A stretch of DNA of 64,000 bases from Saprospiraceae bacterium (GCA_016787575.1 JAEUUO010000009.1:186001-250000); one strand, 5' to 3'; positions 16,776-27,045 are shown, counted from the stretch's first letter. The notes: generated by a model not told the origin, from the letters alone. Numbers and translations are program-made.

Positions 16776-19700
16776 ATGATTCGTTCAATTTTATTGACTT
16801 TATTAGTCTTGACAACTATAGGCGTTCACGCCCAGATGCAATTTCAAGGACAAGCTCTCTATGGCAATGAATGGATACGCCCCAATCAAAGCTATTTAAA
16901 GTTTAAAATCTCAGAAGATGGGATGTATCGAATCAGCTATCAGGAATTGCACCAAGTTGGTTTTCCATTGGGTGCAGTCGAACTAAATAAACTTCATATT
17001 ATTAATTTGGGACAGGATGTTCAGCTCATTCGTTCGACTGAAGGCCTGATGCAAACCGATGATTATATTCTATTTTATGGAAAGAAAAACCGGGCTGAAT
17101 TGGACGCACCTCTATTTTCAGACCCAAGTGTTTTAATGAATCCTGAATACAGTATGCACAATGATACAGCATCCTATTATCTGACTTGGGACAATTCAGT
17201 TAACTCAAATGTTATTGAGAGAATTCAAAATGATTTATCAGCACCCCTTCCTAAAGATTTGTATTATTTGAACACACGTCTGGATGTTTTTTCAGAAATT
17301 TCTTTCAAAAGGGGAGTTGGCTATGGAAATGCTCAAAAGTTTCCACTATTTGATGCGTGTCAAGGTTTTGCAACAGATCATTTCAGAAGTCGTGAGTTTG
17401 ACCTGAAATTTAAACATTTAAATAAAACTGGTCCAGAGACTAAAATTATTGCGCGCATTGGAGGTTATGGAGAAGATAACTCAGCTCATAAATTAAACTT
17501 TTTACTTGATGGACAAGCTATTGACGATGATTTATTTGCAGGCTATAAAGTTCGTATAAAGGAAATTAATCGAAATTCAGCAGATTTAAATGAATCCATG
17601 CGCCTTGGCATAGAGGCTGTTTCAAATCCTGAGGACCAGATAGTAGTAGCCACCCTTGAATATACCTATCCTGCTGAATTCGTTTTTGATCAGAGTAAAT
17701 TTTCAAAAATTAAAATAGGTCCTGGTCCAATTCGAAAATATCTTGAAATAGAAGATTTTGATGGAGGCGATGAATTGTTTGTGTACGATATAACAAATCA
17801 TTTTTATTTAAAAAGTACACGCGAAGCAAATGGCATTTATAAAATTACCATTCCGGAATCTGCCGTTGAAAGAGAGTTGATTTTATTCAATGAATCCTCA
17901 GTTAAAACTATATCTGGATTGGAATCCATGCATTTTATAGATATTCCAACCGGTGATTTTAATTATTTAATTCTCTATCATCCAAATTTAAGTGACGATG
18001 GTCATGGAACTAATTATGTACAGGAATATGCAGATTACCGCGCATCAACTGCAGGAGGAGCATATAAAGTAGCGTTGATAAATGTAGAATTGCTGTATGA
18101 TGTATTTGCTTATGGAATTCATACACATCCACTGGGAGTTAAAAACTTTGTGCAATATGCAAAAACTATTTGGCCAAATTTAAATTATTGCTTAGTTCTT
18201 GGAAAAGGTTTGGAGTATCCTTATTATCGAAAAAGTGGACTGGACCCAAATTTCTTTTTTGTCCCTACCTTTTCGTCACCAGCTGCAGACATCATGCTGG
18301 TCACCAATAATCAAAACGACGCACTATGTGCATTTGGAAGATTGCCGGTTGTCAATGGTACGGAGATAAAAAACTATCTGAATAAAGTAAAATCCCATGA
18401 AAATTATTTGCGAACCGCGAATCATACCATTGAAGAAAAAGAATGGGAAAAACGAGTCGTTCATTTATCTGGAGGAGACCCCAGCATTTATACACAAATC
18501 AGTGGTCAACTTAATAGTATGGAACAAGTCATTGAAGATAACTTATTCGGTGCAAATGTTCAAACGTTTTATAAGCAAAGCAGCAGTACCATTGAAGTTG
18601 CAAACAGTGAGAAATTAAAAAATTCAATCAATGAAGGCAGTTCGATCATTGCATTTATGGGCCACTCAGCAGCCATACGTTTGGATTTTAATTTAGAAAA
18701 TGTTGATTCCTATAAAAATAAGGACAAATACCATTTGTTTATGGCAATGGGTTGTTATGCAGGTGCCATGTTTGCGCCGAATCGCTCAATTAGTGAGGAC
18801 CACAACCTTGCACCTGAAAAAGGTTCAATCGTTTATTTAGCAAATACAACTGCAGGTTTTCCTGATATCTTAGGGGTCTATGGATCTGAATTTTACAAGC
18901 AAATTGGGACTAAATATTACGGGGGAACTATAGGAGATGCTATTCGTGAAACCTATTCGAATATGAAAGCTCAGGGAGGTGAACGATTGCTAACTCAGGC
19001 ATATTCAACCAGTTTTAATGGAGATCCTGCTGTAAAACTAAACGTAAATACATTCCAGGATTACACAATTGATGCTAAAACCGTAAAAACAAATCCGGCT
19101 TTGGTTTTTAATAATCAAAAAGAATTTGAATTTAATTTTGAAGTGGTCAATTTGGGAGCATACAAGAAAGACAGTATTCTTATAAATATTGATATCCGAC
19201 AGGCAAACGGTAAAATCATTCCTGTGTCTGTTTTTAAAATTGCTACTCCGTCTACTCGTCGCCTGGTAAGCCTTAAAATTCCTATGAATGGAGAAGAATC
19301 AATCGGGTATAATAGCATTTATGTGAAATTGGATGCTGCCAATGAATTGGCTGAAGGACCATTGGCTGATGCAGAAAACAACAATGAGTTAATCATTCAG
19401 GGACAGCGTGGATATAGTTTGTATATTTTTGGAAATGAAGCTCGACCGGTTTATCCTCAAGAATTTTCAATTGTTAGTGAAGACAATTTAAAATTGATTG
19501 CTTCCAACGGAAATACATTGGCTGCAAGTGGAAACTATTTTGTAGAATTAGATACCACAGAGTATTTCAACAGTGCTTTAAAAGTTTCAACTCAGATTCA
19601 ACAAACCGGTGGAGTGATTAGCTGGACTCCTAATATCAATTTATCACCGGACCGTGTTTATTATTGGCGAATTGCTCCCGATAGCAGTGGGTCCGGAGTA

Positions 19701-21764
19701 TTTGCATGGAGAAATTCATCTTTTATTTATGTTCCTGGAAGTTCGCCGGGTTGGAATCAGTCTCATTTTTTTCAGCATAAGAAGAATGATTTTTATAAAA
19801 TGAATTTAAGCGAACCCGATCGAAAATTTAAATTTGCTGAATCCTTTGTAGAAATTCGGGCAAACAATGGTTACATTGAATTGCCAACTTATATCAGACC
19901 CAGAGTATATGTAGGTACCGATGTTGCCGCTGATTATGATTACTGGAATTACAATTCTGATTTTTCAGGCATCGTTGTAAATGTTTTTGATCCGGTTACC
20001 GGAAAAATGTGGTTGAATCAAAGTGGCGGAGATTTCAATAGTTTGAGTCATCCGGGCTATATCAATAAACCCTTCTTTGTTTTTAAAACTTCCAGTCAGT
20101 CAGAGCGTGCAGCATTGATTCAATTTCTAGAGCAATACATACCGGCAGATCACGTAGTAATTTTCAGTACGATGACACAATATCAAAATTCGTATTATCC
20201 GGAATTGTGGGAATCCGATGGTCCAACTAATTTATATACCGTATTGGAGGGATTTGGTGCAAAAGAAATCAGAAGCTTAAGATCTTTCAATTCAGTTCCA
20301 TACATCATGATATTCCGGAAAGGACGGCCTGAATTTGAAGTAAAGGAAAGTATTGGAAACTTTATGGATGAAAATGAAATTTCTCATTCGTTTACGATAC
20401 CGCAAACCTCAGGATATGTTCAATCCAGAATTGTCGGACCGGCAAAATCATGGTCTAAGTTTTTATGGGATTATAAAAATTTTAATAGTGCAGAGGATGC
20501 GCAGGAAATAAATATTTACGGAATCGACATTGCTGGAAACGAAACAAAAATAGTTGGACCAACAACAGATAAAGACCAGGATTTGTCTGGTGTAAATGCT
20601 GTTCAATATCCAAAATTAAAATTGGAATGGAAGAGCGTTGATACCATCAAGCGGTCAAGTTCTGAATTGGATTATTGGCGTGTGTTGTATAATGGATTGC
20701 CGGATGCTGCATTTAATCCAAGTAAATACTTTAAAAAGGCAAAAGATACTATAAACCAAGGAGATATTTTGGATTTAGAAATTTTAGCACAAAACATTGG
20801 TGCAGAAAATATGGATAGTTTGTTGGTAAAATTTACAGTTGTAAGTCAAAGCAATCAACAAACAATCAGCTACAAACGATTTGCACCAATGGCCAGCCTT
20901 GCTTTTCAAAAAATTCCGTTTAGTTTTAATTCATCAAAAATTTATGGGTCCTATAAGTTATTTATTGAGTTAAATCCAAACAATGACCAGGCTGAGTTGA
21001 ATACGTTTAACAATACAGCAATCATTCCATTTTTTGTTAGACGAGATAAGTTAAAGCCATATATGGATGTCACATTTGACCGTTTAAAAATATTCAACGA
21101 AGAAATTGTTTCCAGTAAATCTCATATTGAAATAAGTTTAAAAGATGAAAACAAAGATTTGCTGTTAAATGATACCAGTGTATTTACAATTCGAATAAAA
21201 GAACCGGGAGGCTCTGCAAAGCGTGTTTATTTTGCTAACCAACAGGTCCAATTCATTCCTGCAAGTGGAAACAGCAATACAGTCAAGGCTGTTATTCAAG
21301 GTGATTTTAAATTGGATGGCATCCATACATTGTATGTAAATGCAATTGACGGTTCCGGCAATTCAGCTTCTGATCAGGATTATCAGGTTGATTTTACCAT
21401 AGTAAAAAAATCATCAGTCGGCAATCTATTTAATTATCCAAACCCGTTTGTAAACAAAACTCGTTTTGTGTATACTTTAACAGGGGATGCTTTGCCTGAA
21501 AATTATCTGATTCAAATTTTAACAATTTCTGGAAAGCTGGTTCGCGAAATCACAAAAGAGGAATTGGGACCACTGACCATTGGCACACACATGACAGATT
21601 TTGAATACAACGGCACAGATCAATTCGGAGAAAAACTTGCGAATGGCGTATATCTGTATCGATTTATTGTAAAAGATCAGAAAAATAAGTCCTGGGATAA
21701 ATACGACACACACACCAATCAGTATTTTAAAAATGATTTTGGGAAAATGGTGATATTAAGATAG
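16776..21764 (+). CDS. porU2: C25-family T9SS sortase-type peptidase (PorU2-like)
   Basis: 1662 residues from ATG 16776, which gives the signal peptide MIRSILLTLLVLTTIGVHAQ; an upstream ATG at 16734 is possible. The gingipain-type C25 domain carries catalytic His in IIAFMGHSAA (His630 from 16776) and Cys in FMAMGCYAGAMF (Cys660). Long beta-rich modules follow, with a C-terminal FlgD-like module containing FEYNGTDQFGEKLANGVYLY. PorU cleaves sorting domains off T9SS cargo at the outer membrane and links cargo to A-LPS. The length exceeds classical PorU (about 1100-1300 residues), so I favour the longer PorU2 type. Many T9SS substrates in this window could be its clients. The C25 family is firm; the exact subfamily is less so. 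Confidence 0.85.
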   Translation: MIRSILLTLLVLTTIGVHAQMQFQGQALYGNEWIRPNQSYLKFKISEDGMYRISYQELHQVGFPLGAVELNKLHIINLGQDVQLIRSTEGLMQTDDYILFYGKKNRAELDAPLFSDPSVLMNPEYSMHNDTASYYLTWDNSVNSNVIERIQNDLSAPLPKDLYYLNTRLDVFSEISFKRGVGYGNAQKFPLFDACQGFATDHFRSREFDLKFKHLNKTGPETKIIARIGGYGEDNSAHKLNFLLDGQAIDDDLFAGYKVRIKEINRNSADLNESMRLGIEAVSNPEDQIVVATLEYTYPAEFVFDQSKFSKIKIGPGPIRKYLEIEDFDGGDELFVYDITNHFYLKSTREANGIYKITIPESAVERELILFNESSVKTISGLESMHFIDIPTGDFNYLILYHPNLSDDGHGTNYVQEYADYRASTAGGAYKVALINVELLYDVFAYGIHTHPLGVKNFVQYAKTIWPNLNYCLVLGKGLEYPYYRKSGLDPNFFFVPTFSSPAADIMLVTNNQNDALCAFGRLPVVNGTEIKNYLNKVKSHENYLRTANHTIEEKEWEKRVVHLSGGDPSIYTQISGQLNSMEQVIEDNLFGANVQTFYKQSSSTIEVANSEKLKNSINEGSSIIAFMGHSAAIRLDFNLENVDSYKNKDKYHLFMAMGCYAGAMFAPNRSISEDHNLAPEKGSIVYLANTTAGFPDILGVYGSEFYKQIGTKYYGGTIGDAIRETYSNMKAQGGERLLTQAYSTSFNGDPAVKLNVNTFQDYTIDAKTVKTNPALVFNNQKEFEFNFEVVNLGAYKKDSILINIDIRQANGKIIPVSVFKIATPSTRRLVSLKIPMNGEESIGYNSIYVKLDAANELAEGPLADAENNNELIIQGQRGYSLYIFGNEARPVYPQEFSIVSEDNLKLIASNGNTLAASGNYFVELDTTEYFNSALKVSTQIQQTGGVISWTPNINLSPDRVYYWRIAPDSSGSGVFAWRNSSFIYVPGSSPGWNQSHFFQHKKNDFYKMNLSEPDRKFKFAESFVEIRANNGYIELPTYIRPRVYVGTDVAADYDYWNYNSDFSGIVVNVFDPVTGKMWLNQSGGDFNSLSHPGYINKPFFVFKTSSQSERAALIQFLEQYIPADHVVIFSTMTQYQNSYYPELWESDGPTNLYTVLEGFGAKEIRSLRSFNSVPYIMIFRKGRPEFEVKESIGNFMDENEISHSFTIPQTSGYVQSRIVGPAKSWSKFLWDYKNFNSAEDAQEINIYGIDIAGNETKIVGPTTDKDQDLSGVNAVQYPKLKLEWKSVDTIKRSSSELDYWRVLYNGLPDAAFNPSKYFKKAKDTINQGDILDLEILAQNIGAENMDSLLVKFTVVSQSNQQTISYKRFAPMASLAFQKIPFSFNSSKIYGSYKLFIELNPNNDQAELNTFNNTAIIPFFVRRDKLKPYMDVTFDRLKIFNEEIVSSKSHIEISLKDENKDLLLNDTSVFTIRIKEPGGSAKRVYFANQQVQFIPASGNSNTVKAVIQGDFKLDGIHTLYVNAIDGSGNSASDQDYQVDFTIVKKSSVGNLFNYPNPFVNKTRFVYTLTGDALPENYLIQILTISGKLVREITKEELGPLTIGTHMTDFEYNGTDQFGEKLANGVYLYRFIVKDQKNKSWDKYDTHTNQYFKNDFGKMVILR

Positions 21765-21771
21765 TATTTAG

Positions 21772-21850
21772 GGAGAATGCTGCAATGTGAGTAAGTCTAT
21801 AGAAAGGAAGTCTGTAGAGAATGCTGCAATGTTGCAATCGTTCAATGCTA
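21772..21850. repeat. Dispersed word-like intergenic repeat
   Basis: GAATGCTGCAAT occurs twice here (about 21774 and 21819), with AGTCTATAG and AGTCTGTAG between them, then TTGCAATCGTTCAATGCTAC. The same words appear at 14820-14870. It lies just downstream of the PorU-like gene and before a convergent gene. Confidence 0.6.
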
Positions 21851-21858
21851 CAATCTAT

Positions 21859-22944
21859 TTAATTATTTTTATCCTGAATATTCTCAAGTGATTCCCATAA
21901 TTGACACAGATCTAAGAAAAATTTTGCTGTCCAATTGGTATAGCGAAATGGAAAATAATTTTTCCAAATGGGTATAGAGGAAGGAAACGCTCCCTTATGA
22001 TCTGCAGATCTTGATTTTATTTGCCATTGAAGAATTGCTGGCAACAAAACTTCTGCAGCAGTTTTATATGTCTTTTGTAGAGTCCGTTGATATGCTTTCA
22101 AGAATATGGCGGCCATTTGGATTTGACCGGTGACGCAAATAAATGAATAATCACCAGTCAGATTATTATAATAATAAGCTGGTATTTTAGTTTGCTCCTG
22201 AACCTGAATACACATTCGGCTTAATATTTCAAGAATGTATTTTTCAATTAGTTCATCTTGCAGCAATATTGCAGATTCCAAAAATCCTTCTAAAGCGTAG
22301 GCAACCGGGTGACTCAACGCAGCTTGATCGGGTTTGAAGCCGCAATTATTGAAAAAGCCGTGTTCATTTTTATTATTGAATAAATGATACAGCGATTGAT
22401 TCAATCTATCCTTGTTAATTCCATTATAATATTTTTGGTCAATTTTTAAAAGTGGCCAGATGCATCGACTGTAATATGTTGCAAAATATCCTTTTTGATA
22501 TAAATTATGTTTAAAAATTCCATTTGAATCAATATTCTGTATTAATGCTAGATAGGATTTCTCCATTGCATCAAAATAAGAAGCATCGTTTGTATATTCA
22601 AAAGCATCCCGAAGTCCAAAAAGTATTTGAGCTGTATTAAATGCACTTTTGGAGGTAAATCGAACTCCAGAATGATAATAGCCATCTTCTGTTTGAAGCC
22701 TTCTTAGCCATTGTGCGCAACTTATTGCAATGCTTTGCGCATCGCTCCGATTGCTCTTTATGAGATTCTCAATCAAGTAGCCGCTGGTTTCAGGATAGTC
22801 TTTTTGCCATGCAAAACCTGCTGGTAAATACATCCATCGACTGTGTGGAAAGCCTCCCACTCCATATTTTTTGTAACTGTGAATCAGCCAATTCAAACAA
22901 TTTTGTTCAGCCAGTTTTATTTGATTAGACAGCAAATCGGACAT
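21859..22944 (-). CDS. Alpha/alpha-toroid protein of the glycan cluster
   Basis: 361 residues with repeated helical hairpins typical of (alpha/alpha)6 barrels: GYLIENLI...CAQWLRRLQTEDGYYHSGV, AFNTAQILFGLRDAFEY, AYALEGFLESAILLQDE and YTNWTAKFFLDLCQLWE. This scaffold is used by six-hairpin glycosidases, epimerases and terpenoid cyclases. I see no residue set that picks one reaction. There is no signal peptide, so it is probably cytoplasmic. It is divergent from, and only 42 bases from, a polysaccharide-type operon, where proteins like this are often found. A role in glycan modification is inferred. Confidence 0.7.
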   Translation of the reverse strand: MSDLLSNQIKLAEQNCLNWLIHSYKKYGVGGFPHSRWMYLPAGFAWQKDYPETSGYLIENLIKSNRSDAQSIAISCAQWLRRLQTEDGYYHSGVRFTSKSAFNTAQILFGLRDAFEYTNDASYFDAMEKSYLALIQNIDSNGIFKHNLYQKGYFATYYSRCIWPLLKIDQKYYNGINKDRLNQSLYHLFNNKNEHGFFNNCGFKPDQAALSHPVAYALEGFLESAILLQDELIEKYILEILSRMCIQVQEQTKIPAYYYNNLTGDYSFICVTGQIQMAAIFLKAYQRTLQKTYKTAAEVLLPAILQWQIKSRSADHKGAFPSSIPIWKNYFPFRYTNWTAKFFLDLCQLWESLENIQDKNN

Positions 22945-22986
22945 TCATGCAAAGTAAATCTTTTTGTTGGATTTATCGTTGGATGA

Positions 22987-23979
22987 GTGTTACTTTTGAA
23001 TTCTAATTTCATTTTGAATCACACCGCATCATCAGCATCAATTACACGCGCCTATATAGGGAGCCCTGAAAGCAATTTTTCTAAATTATTTATACCCAAA
23101 CTCCTTGAATTGGGTCCATGTATGCTTGTTTTTATTTTACAAAAGCCGTATGTTCTTTCACCAAAAAACAGCTCTTTCTTATTGAAACAAGTATTAAATA
23201 TTAAACAATGGAATTTTTATTCAATTGCTGGAATATGGTATTGGTACTTCTATTCCCAATGGCATAAAGTTCCGATGCAAACGTTTCATTCAGTAAATGA
23301 TCCGAAACTAATAAATTTATTAAAAGACAAAGAATTTATTTTAAGTGCCGGTCTAAATGAGAAAGTGCTTCCGCCCATTCTAAACGCCTGTCCTAATGGT
23401 ATTGTAAATTTTCATTATTCACTACTTCCAAATTTTAGAGGCAGGTTCCCAATTTTCTGGCAATTTGTTCAAAACGATTTAAATTTCGGATACAGTTTTC
23501 ATAAAATGGGAACTAATTTAGATAATGGAACCATCGTATTACAGAAAAAAATTACCATTTCTAAAAAAGCATTTTTAGCAAAAAATCCAATAGCATCTAT
23601 TTCAGATGAATTGAGCTTGCATGCTTCAAATCAAATCCATGCGTTAATTTACGCTAAATCGTTTCAGAAAGTTCCAAATGAAAGCGCGCATTTATACACA
23701 AGCAAAGAGTTTTCAGATTTTCATAGAATTTACTTGAGTAATTCTGGAGAAAAATGGAGTAAAACTTGCCAATTTTCTGAATTATTGATATTGGAAGATC
23801 GTTATATAATTCATGTAAAGGAGTCAGATGCTTCGAGCATTCAAAAAAGTCAATTAAGAATGATTGGAAAATCGATCTTGATTACTAAAGATTGCCGTAA
23901 TTTTATAATTCGAAAAATCAATTATCTTCCGGCAGCATTCTTTTATTTTCAATTAAAACACATTGCAAATACACGCTGA
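22987..23979 (+). CDS. Formyltransferase-family protein (sugar N-formyltransferase-like)
   Basis: 330 residues from GTG 22987. The core has the formyltransferase signature VNFHYSLLPNFRGRFP with Asn141 and His143, and LDNGTIV with Asp179, completing the usual Asn-His-Asp triad that transfers formyl from N10-formyl-tetrahydrofolate. The first about 120 residues are less conserved. Because it heads a flippase and glycosyltransferase operon, it more likely formylates an amino sugar than initiator tRNA (inference). It overlaps the flippase gene by 17 bases. The start is uncertain because it is a non-ATG codon. Confidence 0.82.
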   Translation: MLLLNSNFILNHTASSASITRAYIGSPESNFSKLFIPKLLELGPCMLVFILQKPYVLSPKNSSFLLKQVLNIKQWNFYSIAGIWYWYFYSQWHKVPMQTFHSVNDPKLINLLKDKEFILSAGLNEKVLPPILNACPNGIVNFHYSLLPNFRGRFPIFWQFVQNDLNFGYSFHKMGTNLDNGTIVLQKKITISKKAFLAKNPIASISDELSLHASNQIHALIYAKSFQKVPNESAHLYTSKEFSDFHRIYLSNSGEKWSKTCQFSELLILEDRYIIHVKESDASSIQKSQLRMIGKSILITKDCRNFIIRKINYLPAAFFYFQLKHIANTR

Positions 23980-25396
23980 ATCTAATCAAAAACCACACAG
24001 TGTATTAAACCATCTGTTTCGATGGCAGTTTGCCGGTTCTATCTATTTGAGTGCATTGCAACTGATCAGCCTGATAATTTTAGGTCAGTTTATGGGTTAT
24101 AAAGAAATGGGTATTTATACAATTTTCCAAATAATTTTCAGATTTGGGATGGCTGTATTTGATCCAGGTATGTTTGTTTCGATAATTCAGAAAACAGGCA
24201 TTAACCAAAAAATAATTTCAAAGGAACGTAAGATTCAATTTTATTTGCTCGGTATTTGCACACTGGTTATAAGTTCTTTTTATTTATGGGAACACCAGTA
24301 TCTTCAAACCAATCCTTGGATAGCCGGAGTTTCAATTCTTCTATTATTAACCATTGGACTGGGCAGTTATTACCCGACAATTTTAATTCATCATTTAAAG
24401 CAAAGACAAATTAGCATTATACAAATGCTTTCTGGTAGTTTGGAATTTATAATAATCGTAAGTGCTATTTGGTTTGTAGAACCAATTTTTGTTTTTAGCA
24501 TAGGGCTTTTGTTTCGCCTTATTTTCTTTTATGCAGCCTGTTGGGTTTACAGCAAGCGAATACCGCAAAAAGAAAATGAAGACCAGTCTTTGAATGAGCA
24601 TATTTCTTTTTCATCTTATCAGGTTTTGAATCAAGGGATCAGTTTTGTGCAAGGAAATTTTGATACCGTCTTGGTAGGATCTGTATTTGGATTGATTGTA
24701 CTTGGTCCTTATAATATTGCATCGGAATTTAGTTACCTTTTATTTTCTAAAATTAATCCGGTTTTTAACAAAGCCATATTTCCATTATTAGCTAAATATC
24801 AATCTGATCAAAAGCATCGGCAGGAAATTATTAGGGAAAGCCTTTTAAGTCACGCATTGGTATGTATCACAATTTATTTAATAGTGTATGCCAATTTAAA
24901 AGATTTGGTTCCATTCCTTTTTAAAGATCCGGAACTTAAAATTCTTATGTTTTCCCGATTCATAGTAATCATGGCAATGATCCGCTCTGTAAACAACATT
25001 GTTTTTAATCAATTGCTCGCTCTTGGCGAATCAGGAAGATTGTTAAAATGGAATATAGTGGTCCTTATAATCAATTATTTATTTATAGCAATTATTTATT
25101 TTACAAGAACGGATATCTATCAATTTTTAATTATTAACATTGTATTGAGCTTCTCAGTTTTTATTTATACAATTCAACGTTTGTTGTTATATTATCAAGA
25201 GCCATCTCAGTTTTATAAGCCTTTAATTAAGTATTCTATATTTTTACTTTGCTGTGTTTTATTTTTATTGTGCTTATCGGAATTAAAATTGACATTATGG
25301 TATTCTTTTATTAGTTCATTCATTGGATTGGCCTGCTTGCTTTATCTTTTTTATAAAAGTAAACTGATGGATCTGATTCGCTTGCGAATAATGTAA
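23963..25396 (+). CDS. Wzx-type oligosaccharide flippase
   Basis: About 477 residues from TTG 23963; a GTG at 24000 is another option. Roughly 12-14 membrane helices are visible across the whole length, for example GFFT-like amphipathic helix 1 (AGSIYLSALQLISLIILGQF) and later VCITIYLIVYANLKDLVPFL. The pattern matches the MATE/MOP polysaccharide flippases that move lipid-linked oligosaccharides across the cytoplasmic membrane. Its stop codon shares a base with the ATG of the next gene (TAATG), so translation is coupled. The substrate is presumably the glycan made by the neighbouring genes. Confidence 0.88.
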   Translation: MQIHAESNQKPHSVLNHLFRWQFAGSIYLSALQLISLIILGQFMGYKEMGIYTIFQIIFRFGMAVFDPGMFVSIIQKTGINQKIISKERKIQFYLLGICTLVISSFYLWEHQYLQTNPWIAGVSILLLLTIGLGSYYPTILIHHLKQRQISIIQMLSGSLEFIIIVSAIWFVEPIFVFSIGLLFRLIFFYAACWVYSKRIPQKENEDQSLNEHISFSSYQVLNQGISFVQGNFDTVLVGSVFGLIVLGPYNIASEFSYLLFSKINPVFNKAIFPLLAKYQSDQKHRQEIIRESLLSHALVCITIYLIVYANLKDLVPFLFKDPELKILMFSRFIVIMAMIRSVNNIVFNQLLALGESGRLLKWNIVVLIINYLFIAIIYFTRTDIYQFLIINIVLSFSVFIYTIQRLLLYYQEPSQFYKPLIKYSIFLLCCVLFLLCLSELKLTLWYSFISSFIGLACLLYLFYKSKLMDLIRLRIM

Positions 25397-27045
25397 TGGG
25401 AAATTTACTTCTTCAAATTTCAAGGTCCATTCGTTCGGAAAAAATAGCCGAGACACAACCAGTATTGGATCAACACAATTTATTGTTTAAATCAGATCTG
25501 GTGAGTTTGTATTTCGATTTGGAGAATCCAGTATTACCGGTTAAAATTTTAACTCCCGAATATACCTGTTTTCTTTTAGGAAATTTTACTTTTTACAATA
25601 GTTATATTAAAAAAGTAGAAGTAAAACCTCAAATAAGAACAATGGAAGTATCAGGATCATTTGACATCCAAGAATTGTTTCAAAATATCAATGGAGTTTA
25701 TTGTTGCATTCAGATTCATAAATTTAAAAATATAGTAAATGTAATTACAGATTGTCTTGGATTCTATCCACTGTATATTTTCAAGGATGAGCATCAACTG
25801 TTGATTTCAAATGAAATAAAACAGATTAAAACATTATCAGCAAAACCTTTTAAATGGAATGAAGAAGCAATTCATTCTTATTTGTACAATGGGCACTTAA
25901 TTTCAAATCAAACCTGGTTTCATGAAGTTACCCGTTTGCGTCCAGCAAGCGAATATGTAATAAACTGCAACACATTTATAGTTAATTCTACATATTATTG
26001 GACTTGGTCGCAGCTTAGACATTTATCCATAACCAAATCTGAACTTATAGAATTATATGCAGAGAAATTTAAACAAGGAATCGATTCTTTAGAAATAGAT
26101 GAAACATTAGAATTGGGGCTAAGTTTAAGTGGTGGACTTGACAGTCGATGGATTGCTTACGAGGCTGCAAAAAAATATAAATTAAGAGCTTTTAGTTTCG
26201 GACATTGTTTAAATCGTGAAACTCAATTAGCACAGCAAGTTGCAAAATCCCTTAAAATTGAACATGAAGCGTTAATTCTTTCAACTTCAGATTGGTTGCA
26301 ACAGCGATTGCAGGCTTTTTGGAAAGTTGATGGATTGCTCCATTTAGGACATTTGCATGAAGTACCGGTGCATACGCATTTGGCAAAGAACTATCCTGTT
26401 TATTTTCATGGTTTTTTTGGAGGGGGTATCTATGGAAACATCTTCGAGTGCAATCAGAGAATAAATCCATCCATCGCTAACAGGCATTTTCATTTCGGTA
26501 TTAGTGACAATCAAGTTTCAGATCCATTTTATTCAGTTCATTCTATTGATCCATATATTATTGACCAAAAAATCAGGTACCAGTCTGCATACAGTATTTA
26601 TTTATTATCCTCGTATTGCCAGCTACTTCTTCCATTTTATAACATGGACTGGATGGAATTAAATTACGGAGTAGATGAGAAGCTCCAGATCAATGGTAAA
26701 TTTTATTTGGAAGTATTGAATGAGCAGCTTTCGGCAGAACTGTTGCAAATACCTTGGCAAAGGACCGGCATAACACCTCGCTGTATTGGTTTAAACACAT
26801 TTGCCCAAAGTATCCATTTACCGGCTATCAAGGAAAAATGCTTTCAAAGTATTGGAAAGTCCAGGCATTTTGTTAATTATAATTTAGTAGATCCTGAGTT
26901 GAATTCCTGGTTGACTCATTTTGATGGCGACTTCCGCGAACTTGGTCTAAATTATAAACCAACAACGCGGGAACAAAAATTCAGAGTCTTATCTTTGGTA
27001 TTAATAATGAAGATGATGGAGAGAAATACTTGGGATGTCATTTAA
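25396..27045 (+). CDS. Asparagine-synthetase-like amidotransferase lacking the N-terminal Cys
   Basis: 549 residues. The C-terminal synthetase domain has the PP-loop LSGGLDSRW (SGGLDS at residues 245-250) and the downstream LNRETQLAQQVAKSL and HGFFGGGIYGNIF motifs, typical of ATP-pyrophosphatase amide-bond formation through an acyl-adenylate. The N-terminal half is glutaminase-like in layout (VYCCIQIHKFKNIVNVITDC, then FYPLYIFKD) but begins MGNLLLQISR instead of Met-Cys. The Ntn-type glutaminase nucleophile is therefore missing, as in beta-lactam synthetase or lasso-peptide cyclases. It probably uses ammonia or another amine, and may amidate a sugar acid in this cluster (inference). It overlaps both neighbours. 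Confidence 0.87.
   Translation: MGNLLLQISRSIRSEKIAETQPVLDQHNLLFKSDLVSLYFDLENPVLPVKILTPEYTCFLLGNFTFYNSYIKKVEVKPQIRTMEVSGSFDIQELFQNINGVYCCIQIHKFKNIVNVITDCLGFYPLYIFKDEHQLLISNEIKQIKTLSAKPFKWNEEAIHSYLYNGHLISNQTWFHEVTRLRPASEYVINCNTFIVNSTYYWTWSQLRHLSITKSELIELYAEKFKQGIDSLEIDETLELGLSLSGGLDSRWIAYEAAKKYKLRAFSFGHCLNRETQLAQQVAKSLKIEHEALILSTSDWLQQRLQAFWKVDGLLHLGHLHEVPVHTHLAKNYPVYFHGFFGGGIYGNIFECNQRINPSIANRHFHFGISDNQVSDPFYSVHSIDPYIIDQKIRYQSAYSIYLLSSYCQLLLPFYNMDWMELNYGVDEKLQINGKFYLEVLNEQLSAELLQIPWQRTGITPRCIGLNTFAQSIHLPAIKEKCFQSIGKSRHFVNYNLVDPELNSWLTHFDGDFRELGLNYKPTTREQKFRVLSLVLIMKMMERNTWDVI

Noticed and set aside
22987..23979. Methionyl-tRNA formyltransferase (fmt)
   Set aside because: The formyl-transfer core is present, but the conserved N-terminus and C-terminal OB-like domain of Fmt are absent, and the context is a glycan operon.
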